23,745 bases of DNA, taken from Sphingomonadales bacterium (lineage in GTDB: Bacteria; Pseudomonadota; Alphaproteobacteria; Sphingomonadales; Sphingomonadaceae). How positions within the stretch are numbered: position 1 is the first letter of the stretch; every line of letters begins with the position of its first letter. Of this stretch, positions 1-8,263 are shown piece by piece. The notes under the pieces were generated by a model. It saw nothing but the letters and a program-made list of their open reading frames with translations, was not told the origin of the DNA and made no database searches. Location of the stretch: contig JAIYAA010000166.1 of NCBI GenBank assembly GCA_027489295.1, forward strand, positions 1-23,745, read 5' to 3'. The translations under genes and the position numbers were made by a program.

Positions 1-264
1 CAGCTCGAGGAAATGGCGCTCAAGGACGATTACTTCGTCGAGAAGAAGCTGTTCCCGAACGTCGACTTCTATTCGGGCGTCATCCTGTCGGCGATCGGCT
101 TCCCGACCACCATGTTCACTGCGCTGTTCGCCCTTGCCCGCACCGTCGGCTGGGTGGCGCAGTGGAACGAAATGATCTCGGATCCCGAGCAGAAGATCGG
201 CCGTCCGCGCCAGCTCTACACCGGCCCGACGCAGCGCGACTACGTGCCCGTCAGCCAGCGCTGA
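1..264 (+). CDS. gltA: Citrate synthase, C-terminal 87 residues (5' end outside window)
   Basis: The product condenses acetyl-CoA and oxaloacetate to citrate, the entry step of the TCA cycle, in the cytoplasm. The frame is open from base 1 and ends at TGA 262-264, so only the C-terminal part is present. Visible signatures are the FPNVDFYSG segment, which carries the catalytic Asp of the family (equivalent to Asp362 of the E. coli enzyme), and [14 protein letters not shown], which carries the substrate-binding Arg (equivalent to Arg387). The tail [18 protein letters not shown] is typical of type II proteobacterial citrate synthases. A strong hairpin terminator follows 42 bp downstream, so the gene is transcriptionally separate from what follows. 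The gene symbol is confident; nothing is odd in the visible part. Confidence 0.97.
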   Translation, partial: QLEEMALKDDYFVEKKLFPNVDFYSGVILSAIGFPTTMFTALFALARTVGWVAQWNEMISDPEQKIGRPRQLYTGPTQRDYVPVSQR

Positions 265-305
265 GCGCGGCGTTCGGGGTTCGCCCCGAACGGACAAAGG
301 ACAAA

Positions 306-346
306 AAAACGGCGCCCCGCTCCCGCGGTGGCGCCGTTTTATTTTG
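306..346. terminator. Bidirectional rho-independent terminator between gltA and the ABC exporter gene
   Basis: An 11-bp perfect inverted repeat, AAAACGGCGCC (306-316) and GGCGCCGTTTT (330-340), encloses a 13-nt loop. On the plus strand it is followed by ATTTT; on the minus strand the 3' arm runs into a stretch of seven T. It lies between two convergent genes and can serve both. Confidence 0.93.
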
Positions 347-361
347 TGAATGGCGCCAGGC

Positions 362-2215
362 TCAACCCGCCGCCTGCCGCTCGATCACCCGCAGCGCCGG
401 GCGCGGGCTGAGCCCGAACATCCGCCTCGCTGTGCCCGCGACGAAGCGCGGCAGCTCGCGACGCTCGACGGGGGCATCCAGGCCCTCGGCCTGCAGCGAC
501 CAGAGCCGCTGGAAGGCTCCCCCCGCCCGCAGCAGCTTCAGCGGCGCGCCGTCCTCGACGATGCGGCCATGCTCGACCACGATCACCCGATCAAAGCCGA
601 CCACGGTCGACAGGCGGTGCGCGACCGCCAGCACGGTGCGGTGCGCCATCAGCGCGTCGAGTGCCTGCTGCACCTCGATCTCCGACCCCGTGTCGAGCGC
701 AGAGGTTGCCTCGTCGAGCAGCACGATCGGCGCCTTGCTGAGGAATGCCCGGGCGATGCCGATCCGCTGGCGCTGGCCGCCGGAGAGGTTGGTACCGCGC
801 TCGCCGACCACCGTGTCATAGCCCTGCGGGAGCAGCGCGATGAAGCCCGCACAATGCGCCGCCTGCGCCGCGGCTCGAACCTCGGCGTCGCTCGCGTCGG
901 GACGGGCGAAGCGGATGTTCTCCAGGATCGAGCGGTGGAACAGCAGCACCTCCTGCGGCACCACCGCCACGGCCTGGTGCAAACTGTCCTGCGTCACCTG
1001 ATCGATCGGCTGGCCGTCGATCATCACCCGGCCGCCCTGCGGATCGTGCAGGCGCTGGACGAGCTGGAGGATGGTCGACTTGCCGGCGCCCGAGGGGCCG
1101 ACGATGCCGATCTTCTGCCCCGGCGCGACGGTGAGCGACAGATCGTGGAGCACCGGCCGGCCCGGATGATGGCCGAAGGTGACGCCTTCGATCCGCACCT
1201 CGCCGCGCGTCGCGACCAGCGGTGGCGCGTCGGGCGCGTCATCCAGCGCGTGCGGCGCGCCGACGATCTCCAGCGTCTCTCGCAGATAGCTGAACTGCTG
1301 GCTGGTATCGATGAGCGCCATCGCGAGATCGCGCGAGCCGTTGAGCATGCGGAAGGTCATCGCGCTGACGACGACGACGTCGCCGGCGGTGATGCCCCCC
1401 GCGATCCAGCGTTCGACCGCCCATACCAGCGCTGCACCGACCAGCAGCACCAGCGCCACGTCGTGGAGCACGCGTATCCGCTCGACGAACATCCAGCCGC
1501 GCTTCTGCGCCGCCGCCTCGGTCTCGAAGAAGCCGCGCAGACGTTCGGACTCGCGTCCGCGCGCACCGAACGACTTGATCGCCGCGATGTTGCCGACAAG
1601 GTCGACCAGCTCGCCGCCGCTTTCGCTCGCGGCGCGGGCGAACGCCTTATGGTACTTATCGCCGCGCAGGCCCAGAAGGACGAGGCCTGTGCTGGCCGCG
1701 ACGAAAATGCCGGTGATCGCCACGGCCATGCGCCAGTCGATCGCAAGGAAGATCAGCAGCGCGCCGCCGAACGCGATCAGCGGCGGCGTGATCTCCATCA
1801 GGATGCGGTGGGTGAGCGCCCCGAAGGAACCCGTGAGCGCGCCCACACGGTGGCCGAGCGAGCCGCCGCGCTGGTTCTGGAAAAAGCCGATATGATGGCC
1901 TGTAAGGTAGTGGAACATGTCCAGCCGGATGCGTACCCCACTCGACACGGTGATATTGCAAAGCAGCATCGCCGCGCCGCGCACCAGCCCGTTCTCCAGC
2001 GCCACCAGCCCCACGAATGCGGCAAGTGCAACATAGACGGCTGCATGCGACGGGGCGGCGATCGTCATCGAGTCGATCAGCAGCTTCATCGCATATTGCA
2101 CGCCGACCGCGCTGGCGGCGCCGCCCACCACGAGCAAGGCGAGCAGGGCGAAGGCCAGGGGCCGCCGCGTGACATAGTGGAGCAGGAACCGTGCCGGGCT
2201 CGTCAAAAACGGCAT
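362..2215 (-). CDS. ABC exporter, fused membrane and ATPase domains
   Basis: A half-transporter of about 617 residues, in which an N-terminal six-helix exporter-type membrane domain (about residues 15-310) is fused to an ATPase domain (about 335-575). The ATPase has Walker A GPSGAGKST with Lys379, a Q-loop (VVPQEVLLF), the signature LSGGQRQRIGIARA near 475-490, Walker B IVLLDEATSALD near 500 and the H-loop His in AVAHRLS. All catalytic residues are present, so it should work as a homodimeric exporter in the inner membrane. The substrate cannot be read from sequence; lipid, drug and peptide exporters all share this layout. I chose ATG 2213-2215 because AGGGG sits 7 nt upstream; an in-frame ATG at 2260 would add 15 residues but has no clear ribosome binding site. 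It is 160 bp downstream of the GH97 gene and probably has its own promoter. A roughly 45-residue C-terminal extension follows the ATPase. Confidence 0.9.
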   Translation of the reverse strand: MPFLTSPARFLLHYVTRRPLAFALLALLVVGGAASAVGVQYAMKLLIDSMTIAAPSHAAVYVALAAFVGLVALENGLVRGAAMLLCNITVSSGVRIRLDMFHYLTGHHIGFFQNQRGGSLGHRVGALTGSFGALTHRILMEITPPLIAFGGALLIFLAIDWRMAVAITGIFVAASTGLVLLGLRGDKYHKAFARAASESGGELVDLVGNIAAIKSFGARGRESERLRGFFETEAAAQKRGWMFVERIRVLHDVALVLLVGAALVWAVERWIAGGITAGDVVVVSAMTFRMLNGSRDLAMALIDTSQQFSYLRETLEIVGAPHALDDAPDAPPLVATRGEVRIEGVTFGHHPGRPVLHDLSLTVAPGQKIGIVGPSGAGKSTILQLVQRLHDPQGGRVMIDGQPIDQVTQDSLHQAVAVVPQEVLLFHRSILENIRFARPDASDAEVRAAAQAAHCAGFIALLPQGYDTVVGERGTNLSGGQRQRIGIARAFLSKAPIVLLDEATSALDTGSEIEVQQALDALMAHRTVLAVAHRLSTVVGFDRVIVVEHGRIVEDGAPLKLLRAGGAFQRLWSLQAEGLDAPVERRELPRFVAGTARRMFGLSPRPALRVIERQAAG

Positions 2216-2374
2216 GTCATTCCCCTTCCGGGTTTCCGGGCGCTGCGTTGCAACAAACATGCGACCGAAAAGACCCTTGGGGCCATGAACCCGAAGTGAA
2301 TTCCGAAGAAAGCGCCGTTCAGCCGAGGAATTGCGGCGATGAAATGCGGCAGAATCTGGGCACGAGCGCGCGAA

Positions 2375-4327
2375 TCAGCGTTCCTCCAGCACCGCGACGG
2401 CGCCCCCGGTTGCCGCCAGATCCAGCGTCAGCCGGTCCTGCCGGGCGACGCGACGGACCTCTACCTGCACGGCATCGGGGGCCGCGCCGTCGCTCCAGAT
2501 CCGGGCCTCGGCGCCGCGGGGCCCGAGGAAATCGAGCGGCACGGCGACGGTCCGCGCCTTCTCATCATTCATCGCGCCGAGATACCAGCGCTTCCCCTTG
2601 CGCCGGGCGAGCACGATATACGCGCCCGTTTCCCCGGCGAGGAAGCGCGTCTCGTCCCAGCTTGCCGGCACCGCCTTGATGAAATCGAACCCCGCCGGGC
2701 TGGCCGCATAGGTGTCGGGGCTGTCGGCCATTGCCCCTAGCGGGGATAGGTATACGACGTACATCGCCAGGCCGTGCGCCCGCGTCGTCTGCACCAGCGG
2801 CAGGTCGTTGCGGATCTGGAAGTTCGCCGGCGAGACGTTGCGGAACCCGCCGGGCGTATAGTCCATCGGCCCGAGCAGCCCGCGCGTATAGGCGAGCATC
2901 ACATTGTTGCCCGCGGTCACCCGCCGGCTCCACTTGTTGTATTCGGCGCCCATCACGCCTTCCTGCGTCACGAAGTTCGGCCAGGTGCGGGTGAGGCCGC
3001 GCGGCGGGAAGGCGCCGTGCAGATCGACCATCAGATGGTGCCGCGCCGCCGCGCCCAGCAGCTTCTGGTACCAGTTGACCATCCATTGGTCGTCGCGGTC
3101 CATGAAATCGATCTTGATCCCGGCGATGCCGAGCTTCTCGTAGAGCGCGAGCGCGTCTTCCATCTGCTCGTCGAGCGCCTGCCAGTGCGCCCATAGCCAC
3201 AGCCGCACCTTCTTGGTTCGGGCATAGTCGGCGACTTCCTGCAAATTGATCGCGTCGGCCCATCTGGTGATGTCGACGCCCGGTCGGCGTACCCCGCCCC
3301 CACCCGCGCCGGCATACCAGCCCTCGTCGATCATCGTGTAGGGGAAGCCGTTCTCGGCGGCGAAGTCGATGAACGCTTTTGCCACCGCCGTCGTGGTACG
3401 CTGGCCCGGCAGCTTGGCGATCACCGGTCCGTTCCACCAGTCCCAGCTGGTCAGGCCCGGCTTGATCCAGCTGGTATCCTCGATCCGGCTCGGGCTCGAG
3501 AGGTTGGTCAGCAGCGTCGATTCGTGCAGCTTGCCGAGCTGGTCGGCGAGCATCACCACCCGCCACGGGGTGACGATGGGGCTGCCGATCCGCGTGTGGA
3601 CGGCGATGCGCGGATCGTCGAGCGAGGGCGAGAGCTTGATCTGCAGCCCCGGCCCGCCATCGCCGCGCCCGGTCAGGTACATGCCGGCAAAGTCGATCAG
3701 GTCCGCCTCGGCCAGCGCAAAGGCGCCCTTCCCCGTCTCGCAGGCGAAGGGGAGGTCGAACAGATTGTGGTCGCGCAGCCGCGTGGTGTCGACGGGATCG
3801 AACTCGCCCTCATGGCTCGATCCGAAATGGCCGACATTGAAGCCCCAGCACTTCCGCGCCTGCGGGAAGTAGAAGCCGGTCCGCTCGTAGCGGACGATCG
3901 CCGCCGCCGTTGCTGGCTGCACCGGCACCACGGTGCGGAACGCGATGCCGTCGTCATAGGCGCGCAGCACCAGATCCATGCGCCTGCGGGCGCCACCGCG
4001 CTCCTGTAGGTGGATCGTTAGCTGGTTATAGTGGTCGCGGCCCTCGTCGGCCTTGCCGAGCACGATCTTGTAGCGCGTCTCGGCGCTCGTCGCCTCGCTG
4101 CCGGTGATCGCCATGCCGAAGCCGAGCGCGTCGCGATCCAGGTCCAGCGCGATCGGGGACGGTGCGAGGATCATTTCCCCACGCCGCTGGACCAGATAGT
4201 TGGGCGTGCCCTGGCGATCGAGTGCCATGACGATCCGGTTGGTGCCGTCCGGCGACACCGCCTCCAGCGTCTGCCCGGCGGCCGGAGCCGCGACCAGCAG
4301 CGCGACCGGCCCGAGCAGCGCCTTCAC
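2375..4327 (-). CDS. Secreted glycoside hydrolase family 97 (alpha-glucosidase/alpha-galactosidase type)
   Basis: A 650-residue GH97 protein with an N-terminal beta-sandwich, a central TIM barrel (about 280-540) and a C-terminal beta domain, the usual length for the family. It starts with a signal peptide (LLGPVALLVAAPAAG then Q), so it acts in the periplasm or outside. GH97 enzymes cleave alpha-linked glucose or galactose. The barrel has YTMIDEGWY and GIKIDFMD; Asp407 in KIDF lies where retaining GH97 enzymes have their nucleophile, whereas inverting SusB-type enzymes lack it. The motif TQEGVMGAEYNKW holds conserved acidic residues. The start is GTG 4325-4327, overlapping the TGA of the upstream esterase as GTGA, which implies translational coupling. 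It is the last gene of a porter-esterase-glycosidase operon. The family is confident; the substrate (alpha-glucoside or alpha-galactoside) is not settled. Confidence 0.93.
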   Translation of the reverse strand: MKALLGPVALLVAAPAAGQTLEAVSPDGTNRIVMALDRQGTPNYLVQRRGEMILAPSPIALDLDRDALGFGMAITGSEATSAETRYKIVLGKADEGRDHYNQLTIHLQERGGARRRMDLVLRAYDDGIAFRTVVPVQPATAAAIVRYERTGFYFPQARKCWGFNVGHFGSSHEGEFDPVDTTRLRDHNLFDLPFACETGKGAFALAEADLIDFAGMYLTGRGDGGPGLQIKLSPSLDDPRIAVHTRIGSPIVTPWRVVMLADQLGKLHESTLLTNLSSPSRIEDTSWIKPGLTSWDWWNGPVIAKLPGQRTTTAVAKAFIDFAAENGFPYTMIDEGWYAGAGGGGVRRPGVDITRWADAINLQEVADYARTKKVRLWLWAHWQALDEQMEDALALYEKLGIAGIKIDFMDRDDQWMVNWYQKLLGAAARHHLMVDLHGAFPPRGLTRTWPNFVTQEGVMGAEYNKWSRRVTAGNNVMLAYTRGLLGPMDYTPGGFRNVSPANFQIRNDLPLVQTTRAHGLAMYVVYLSPLGAMADSPDTYAASPAGFDFIKAVPASWDETRFLAGETGAYIVLARRKGKRWYLGAMNDEKARTVAVPLDFLGPRGAEARIWSDGAAPDAVQVEVRRVARQDRLTLDLAATGGAVAVLEER

Positions 4328-5046
4328 GCGTGGCGGGCCTTCAGGATCGGCTCGATCACCGTAGCCATCGCGTCATAGCCCGCCTCGGTCGGATGCACGC
4401 CGTCATAGGCGAGGCCAGGCTTCATCGCGCCCTTCGCGTCGCCCAGCACGGGGGTATAGTCCACCCAGGTCAGCCGCTCGGCCTTGGCGTAGCCCTGCAG
4501 CCAGGCATTGATCTCGCGGATCGGCCCGACCACGTCGAGGCCGGGACGCCAGGGGAAATGATCGGCCGGCGGCACCGAGGCGAGGATCACGCCGATGCCG
4601 TTCGCCTTGGCGATCTGCGCCATCATGCGGAAATTGTCGTAGCTCTGGTCGCGCGTCATCTTGCCGGTGTTGCCGGCGATGTCGTTGGTGCCCGCCATGA
4701 TGTGGACGAAGCGGGGCTTCAGGTGCACCACATCCGCCATCATCCGCAGCACCATCTGCGGGGTCGTCTGGCCGCCGATGCCGCGTCCCACCCGCCCGGG
4801 GGTGAAGAAGCCGGGGCGCTTGCCCTTCCAGCCTTCGGTGATCGAATCGCCGAGGAAGACGATGTTCACCTTCTCGCCGCCAGCCAGGATCCGGGCGTTG
4901 TCCGCGGCGTAGCGGCTGAGTTCGGGGAAGTCCTCGTGCAACAGACGCTCCTTTCGCTGTTCCCACGTCTCCTGCGTCTGCGCGCGGGCAGCGACAGGAA
5001 GCATCAGCGCTCCGGCGAGCAGCGAGCGGCGGCGGATGGACATCAT
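4324..5046 (-). CDS. Tat-exported SGNH/GDSL-family hydrolase
   Basis: A 240-residue SGNH hydrolase. The N-terminus has RRRSLLAG followed by a hydrophobic stretch and ARA, a likely Tat signal peptide cleaved near residue 22. The four SGNH blocks are visible: GDSIT with nucleophile Ser68, the oxyanion Gly in RGIGG (about 89-92), GTND with Asn121, and DGVHPT with Asp215 and His218. Such enzymes hydrolyse ester bonds, often acetyl groups on sugars. Being placed between a sugar porter and a GH97 glycosidase, it may deacetylate a glycan before cleavage; this is inferred from context. The start is ATG 5044-5046 (or the adjacent ATG 5041-5043), with GGGAGAG 3 nt upstream; a longer open frame upstream has no signal-peptide logic. 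The 3' end overlaps the GH97 start by 4 bp. Confidence 0.92.
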   Translation of the reverse strand: MMSIRRRSLLAGALMLPVAARAQTQETWEQRKERLLHEDFPELSRYAADNARILAGGEKVNIVFLGDSITEGWKGKRPGFFTPGRVGRGIGGQTTPQMVLRMMADVVHLKPRFVHIMAGTNDIAGNTGKMTRDQSYDNFRMMAQIAKANGIGVILASVPPADHFPWRPGLDVVGPIREINAWLQGYAKAERLTWVDYTPVLGDAKGAMKPGLAYDGVHPTEAGYDAMATVIEPILKARHA

Positions 5047-5131
5047 GGACTCTCCCGGGAAAGGCGCTGGTCTGGAGGGGCCGAGCGTGGCGCAACGCTG
5101 CGAAAGCGTCAAACCCGCCCGGCCCCTGCCC

Positions 5132-6460
5132 TCAATGGACCGAGGCGCTGCCGCTCGCGCGCACCGGCTTGGCGCGGCCCGCGGCAATCGCGAAGCCGCA
5201 CAGCACGACGTAGCAGAGCGCCGGCACGATCAGCGCGAAGGCATAGCCGTGCAGGTCCGCCACCTTGCCGACGAGCAGCGGCAGCACCGCGCCGCCGACG
5301 ATGGCGGTGCAGAGCAGGCCCGAGGTCGCTTCCTCGCTCGCCGCCGAACGCTCGAGCGTCAGCGTGAAGATCACGGGGAACATGATCGAGTTGAACAGAC
5401 CGATCGCCAGCGCGACGAAGCCCGCGGAAATACCGCCGACCGCGACGACATAGAGGCACATCGCCGCCGCGATCACGGTGAACAGCGCCAGCAGCTTGTC
5501 CGCGCGGATGCGGGTGAGCAGCAGCGAGCCGAGCGCGCGGCCGACCATCGCGCCGCCCCAATAGAAGGCGACCGCCTTGCCGGCTTCCTGGAGCGAGACG
5601 CCGTGCACGCCGTCGCTGCCCATCAGCGTGCCGAGCAGCGGCACCCCGAACGGCGCGTCGGACTGGCCCCAGACGCTGTTATCGTTGAGGAACAGCGCCA
5701 TCTGCGTGCCGATCGACACCTCGGCACCGACATAGAGGAAGATGCCGAGCGCGCCGAACAGCGCCCAGCGCGAGGAGAAGGCCGCCAGCAGGCCCGAGGC
5801 CGCCGCCTGCTTCGGCGCCGCATCGCCGACGACGCGGCGGCTGAGGAAGAAGAACACCGCGAGCGCGAGGATCAGGCCGCAGATCCACAGATAGGCGGTG
5901 TCGATACCCGCCAGTGCCTCGGCACGGACGTTCGCATCGACCACCGCACCCGACTTCACCTCGACGCCCTTCAGGAAGAGGTGCGCGCCGAGCAGCGGCC
6001 CCAGGAACGTGCCGAACGAGTTGAAGGTCTGGCTCAGCACCAGCCGGAAATGGCTGCCCTTGGGGTCCCCCAATGCCGCCGCCAGCGGGTTTGCCGCGAC
6101 CTGAAGCACGGTGATCCCGCTCGCCAGTACGAACAGGCCGAGCAGCACCAGCCAGTAGTTGGCGAGGTTCGCGGCGGTCAGCATGATCAGGCAGGCAATC
6201 GCCATGGTGCACAGCGCCAGCAGGATCGACGGCACCGCCTTGAGGCGGGAGACCAAAGCCGCGGCGGGCAGCGAGACCACGAAATAGGCGAAGAAGAAGG
6301 CGAAGGCGCTCGCCTGGGCCTGCAGATTGGTGAGCGTGAAGATGCCCTTCACCGCCGCCACCAGCGGATCGACCAGCGAGGTGATGAACCCCCAGGCGAA
6401 GAACAGCGTTGTTACCGCGGCGAATGCCAGCGTGGTCTGTGTCGAACGTGCGGTGCTCAA
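5132..6460 (-). CDS. FucP-type sugar:proton symporter (MFS)
   Basis: A 442-residue integral membrane protein with about 12 hydrophobic helices, belonging to the fucose/glucose/galactose (FHS) branch of the major facilitator superfamily. Family marks are FFAWGFITSLVDPLV in helix 1, QASAFAFFFAYFVVSLPAA in helix 2, the VLQVAANPLAAALG stretch and SQTFNSFGTFLGPLLGA, all typical of FucP/GluP. It imports a monosaccharide with protons across the inner membrane; which sugar is not readable, but the downstream GH97 suggests glucose or galactose released in the periplasm. The start is TTG 6458-6460, fixed by a strong AGGAGGGG 7 nt upstream; no ATG is nearby. It is the first gene of the operon, 85 bp before the esterase gene, and is preceded by two LacI-type palindromes. 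Confidence 0.93.
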   Translation of the reverse strand: MSTARSTQTTLAFAAVTTLFFAWGFITSLVDPLVAAVKGIFTLTNLQAQASAFAFFFAYFVVSLPAAALVSRLKAVPSILLALCTMAIACLIMLTAANLANYWLVLLGLFVLASGITVLQVAANPLAAALGDPKGSHFRLVLSQTFNSFGTFLGPLLGAHLFLKGVEVKSGAVVDANVRAEALAGIDTAYLWICGLILALAVFFFLSRRVVGDAAPKQAAASGLLAAFSSRWALFGALGIFLYVGAEVSIGTQMALFLNDNSVWGQSDAPFGVPLLGTLMGSDGVHGVSLQEAGKAVAFYWGGAMVGRALGSLLLTRIRADKLLALFTVIAAAMCLYVVAVGGISAGFVALAIGLFNSIMFPVIFTLTLERSAASEEATSGLLCTAIVGGAVLPLLVGKVADLHGYAFALIVPALCYVVLCGFAIAAGRAKPVRASGSASVH

Positions 6461-6466
6461 GCGATC

Positions 6467-6474
6467 CCCTCCTG
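6467..6474 (-). promoter_or_regulatory. Strong ribosome binding site that fixes a TTG start
   Basis: Read on the minus strand, AGGAGGGG ends 6-7 nt before TTG 6458-6460. It is the only good Shine-Dalgarno in the area, so the sugar porter starts with TTG rather than a downstream ATG. Confidence 0.75.
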
Positions 6475-6476
6475 CC

Positions 6477-6488
6477 TCAAGCGCTTAA
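6477..6488. promoter_or_regulatory. LacI-type operator-like palindrome, proximal
   Basis: TCAAGCGCTTAA has a perfect 8-bp core AAGCGCTT and 5 of 6 arm positions symmetric. AAGCGCTT with a central CG is the classic core of LacI-family operators. It lies directly upstream of the porter's ribosome binding site, where a bound repressor could block elongation. No regulator gene is in the window. Confidence 0.5.
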
Positions 6489-6506
6489 TCGGCCGCGACG
6501 CTTCCC

Positions 6507-6527
6507 GACAACGTTGGCAAAAGTCAA
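6507..6527 (-). promoter_or_regulatory. Probable porter-operon promoter region with a second LacI-type palindrome
   Basis: On the minus strand TTGACT (6522-6527) is a good -35 box. The palindrome CAACGTTG (6509-6516, with an outer matching G/C pair at 6507/6518) falls in the spacer just downstream of it. CAACGTTG with a central CG is also a LacI-family style core. No convincing -10 hexamer is seen at standard spacing, so the promoter call is moderate. Confidence 0.42.
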
Positions 6528-6573
6528 GCAAGGGGTGGGGTTTTCGCACTCGCATCCGGGGGCATGGCTCGCC

Positions 6574-6579
6574 TATAGG
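6574..6579 (+). promoter_or_regulatory. Candidate -10 box for the L,D-transpeptidase gene
   Basis: TATAGG sits inside the 10-bp palindrome GCCTATAGGC (6572-6581). Transcription would start near 6586, consistent with a GTG start at 6621 and not with the in-frame GTG at 6582. No clear -35 box is present. Confidence 0.3.
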
Positions 6580-6620
6580 CAGTGTCGTTGGTAAACGACG
6601 CGACGAGTGGAGTATTGCGC

Positions 6621-8240
6621 GTGGACGAAGTGAAAAAGGCGATGCGGGTGAAGGTGCTGGGCAGCGGGGGGATGGCAGCGCTGGCGCTTGCCGGATCGAT
6701 CGCGTCGCCCGCCGCAGCGCAATTCCGGCTGATCCCCGCGCCGAAGCAAACCCCTGCTGCGACCCAGACCGCCAAGCCCGTCCAGCCGCAGACGCCCACG
6801 GCACGCGCGCCGCAGACCCAGACGCCGGTCGCCGCGCCCACGGCGAAGCCAGCGATACAGGCTCCGCCGTCGCAGCCGCAGGTTGCCGCGCCGCCGGTGG
6901 TGACGCCGGTACTTCCGCTGCCGACGCTCACCCCCAAGCAGATCGCCGAGCTGCGCCAACTGCTGCCCGATGCCAGCCTGTCGCAGGGCCTGCGCCGGAT
7001 GACGAGCAGCGTTACCCTGCCGAACGACAGCGAGGGCTTGGTCCGCGCCGCGCTCGATTATGCCCGTGCGGTCCATTCGGGCCGGCTCGACAGCAGCGAT
7101 TTCATCAACGACTGGGGTCTGCGCCCCGCCGCCTATGATCCGCTGCCCGATTTCATCGACGCGGTGAAGCGCGACCGGATCGCCGCCTGGATGCGCGCGC
7201 TGCCGCCACCCTATGCCGGCTATGACGGCCTGGAAAAGGGGCTGGTCGCCTATCGCAAGATCCTCACCGGCGGCGGCTGGCAGAAAGTCGCGACTGGCCC
7301 GGATCTGGCCAAGGGTGCAAGCGGCGCCCGGGTACGCGCGCTGCGCAAGCGGCTTGCGGTGGAGGACAAGCAGGTCTCGCCGAGTGGCGATACGTTCGAC
7401 CAGGATCTGCAGGACGCCGTACTGCGCGCGCAGCGCCGCTATGGCCTGCGCCCGACCGGCGTCGTCTCCACCGGCACGCTCGCCGCGCTCAACGTGCCGG
7501 TCGACGACCGCGTCCGCCAGATCATGGCGAACATGGAACGCTGGCGCTGGCTGCCGCAGCAGCTCCCCGCCAAGCGCATCCAGGTGAACATCGCCGCCGC
7601 GGTGATGACCGTATTCGAAGGCGACAGCCCGATCGCCTCGATGAAGGCGGTGACCGGACGTCCCGGCAACGAGACGCCGATGCTCCAGTCGCGGATCCAC
7701 TCGATCGTGCTCAACCCGCCGTGGAACGTGCCGACCGGCATCGCCGCCAAGGAATTGTGGCCCAAGGGCGAGGCCTATCTGAAGGCACATGGCTATCGCA
7801 TCATCGGCACCGGCCCGGATCGCCGACTGCAGCAGGAATCGGGCGCGAAGAGCGCGCTCGGCCGCTACAAGTTCGATTTCGACAACCCCTATGCCGTGTA
7901 TCTGCACGACACGCCGGTCCAGTCCGGCTTCAACAGCTACAGCCGGCTCGACAGCCATGGCTGCGTGCGGCTGGAAAAGCCGGGTCCGCTCGCCGAACTG
8001 CTACTGAAGAACGACCCCGCATGGCAGCCCGACGCGATCGCCGCGCAGCTGGAAGGCACCAAAACAGTGCGCGTGCGCCTGGCCGATGCCGATCAGGTCG
8101 CCGTCTATCTGCTGTACTGGACCGCGTTCGCGGGATCGGACGGCAGCATGAACTTCCGCGACGATCCCTATAGCTGGGACAAGCTGCTCGCCGAGAAGAT
8201 CGAGGCGCGCGCCGCCGTCAGCGCGTCGAGCGCCTCCTGA
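6621..8240 (+). CDS. YcbB/LdtD-type L,D-transpeptidase
   Basis: A 539-residue periplasmic enzyme that makes 3-3 crosslinks in peptidoglycan or attaches proteins to it. After an N-terminal signal segment (GGMAALALAGSIASPAAA then Q) comes a Pro/Gln/Ala/Thr-rich linker (about residues 40-105), a helical scaffold region, a peptidoglycan-binding domain (GASGARVRALRKRL to GVVSTGTLAAL, about 225-290) and a YkuD catalytic domain. The catalytic motif is SRLDSHGCVRLEKPG with Cys448, and the upstream His lies in YLHDTP. This order (scaffold, binding domain inserted before YkuD) is that of E. coli YcbB (LdtD). Starts are ambiguous: GTG 6621 has GGAG 8 nt upstream and is preferred; ATG 6642 would give a shorter signal peptide. 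The long Pro/Gln linker probably spans the periplasm. The lipoprotein gene follows 23 bp later and may be co-transcribed. Confidence 0.93.
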   Translation: MDEVKKAMRVKVLGSGGMAALALAGSIASPAAAQFRLIPAPKQTPAATQTAKPVQPQTPTARAPQTQTPVAAPTAKPAIQAPPSQPQVAAPPVVTPVLPLPTLTPKQIAELRQLLPDASLSQGLRRMTSSVTLPNDSEGLVRAALDYARAVHSGRLDSSDFINDWGLRPAAYDPLPDFIDAVKRDRIAAWMRALPPPYAGYDGLEKGLVAYRKILTGGGWQKVATGPDLAKGASGARVRALRKRLAVEDKQVSPSGDTFDQDLQDAVLRAQRRYGLRPTGVVSTGTLAALNVPVDDRVRQIMANMERWRWLPQQLPAKRIQVNIAAAVMTVFEGDSPIASMKAVTGRPGNETPMLQSRIHSIVLNPPWNVPTGIAAKELWPKGEAYLKAHGYRIIGTGPDRRLQQESGAKSALGRYKFDFDNPYAVYLHDTPVQSGFNSYSRLDSHGCVRLEKPGPLAELLLKNDPAWQPDAIAAQLEGTKTVRVRLADADQVAVYLLYWTAFAGSDGSMNFRDDPYSWDKLLAEKIEARAAVSASSAS

Positions 8241-8263
8241 CCTCCACCCGGAAGGAATATTCC

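Noticed and set aside
2247..2254. GTTGCAAC palindrome upstream of the ABC exporter
   Set aside because: An isolated 8-bp palindrome within the optional N-terminal extension, without promoter boxes near it; not enough to call an operator.
350..2299. A 649-residue open frame on the plus strand
   Set aside because: It is antisense to the ABC exporter, which has every ATPase motif. The translation is Arg/His/Gln/Asp-rich with no domain, the usual look of a GC-rich shadow frame.
5047..5131. ACGC...GCGT dyad between the porter and esterase genes, as a possible internal operator
   Set aside because: The arms are only 4-5 bp in a very GC-rich gap, and there is no promoter box nearby; this is within chance.
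5036..7138. A 700-residue open frame on the plus strand
   Set aside because: It runs antisense through the sugar porter and into the transpeptidase gene. It is a composition artefact with no recognisable domain or ribosome site.
6573..7958. A 461-residue open frame on the minus strand
   Set aside because: It is antisense to the L,D-transpeptidase, whose catalytic motif is intact.
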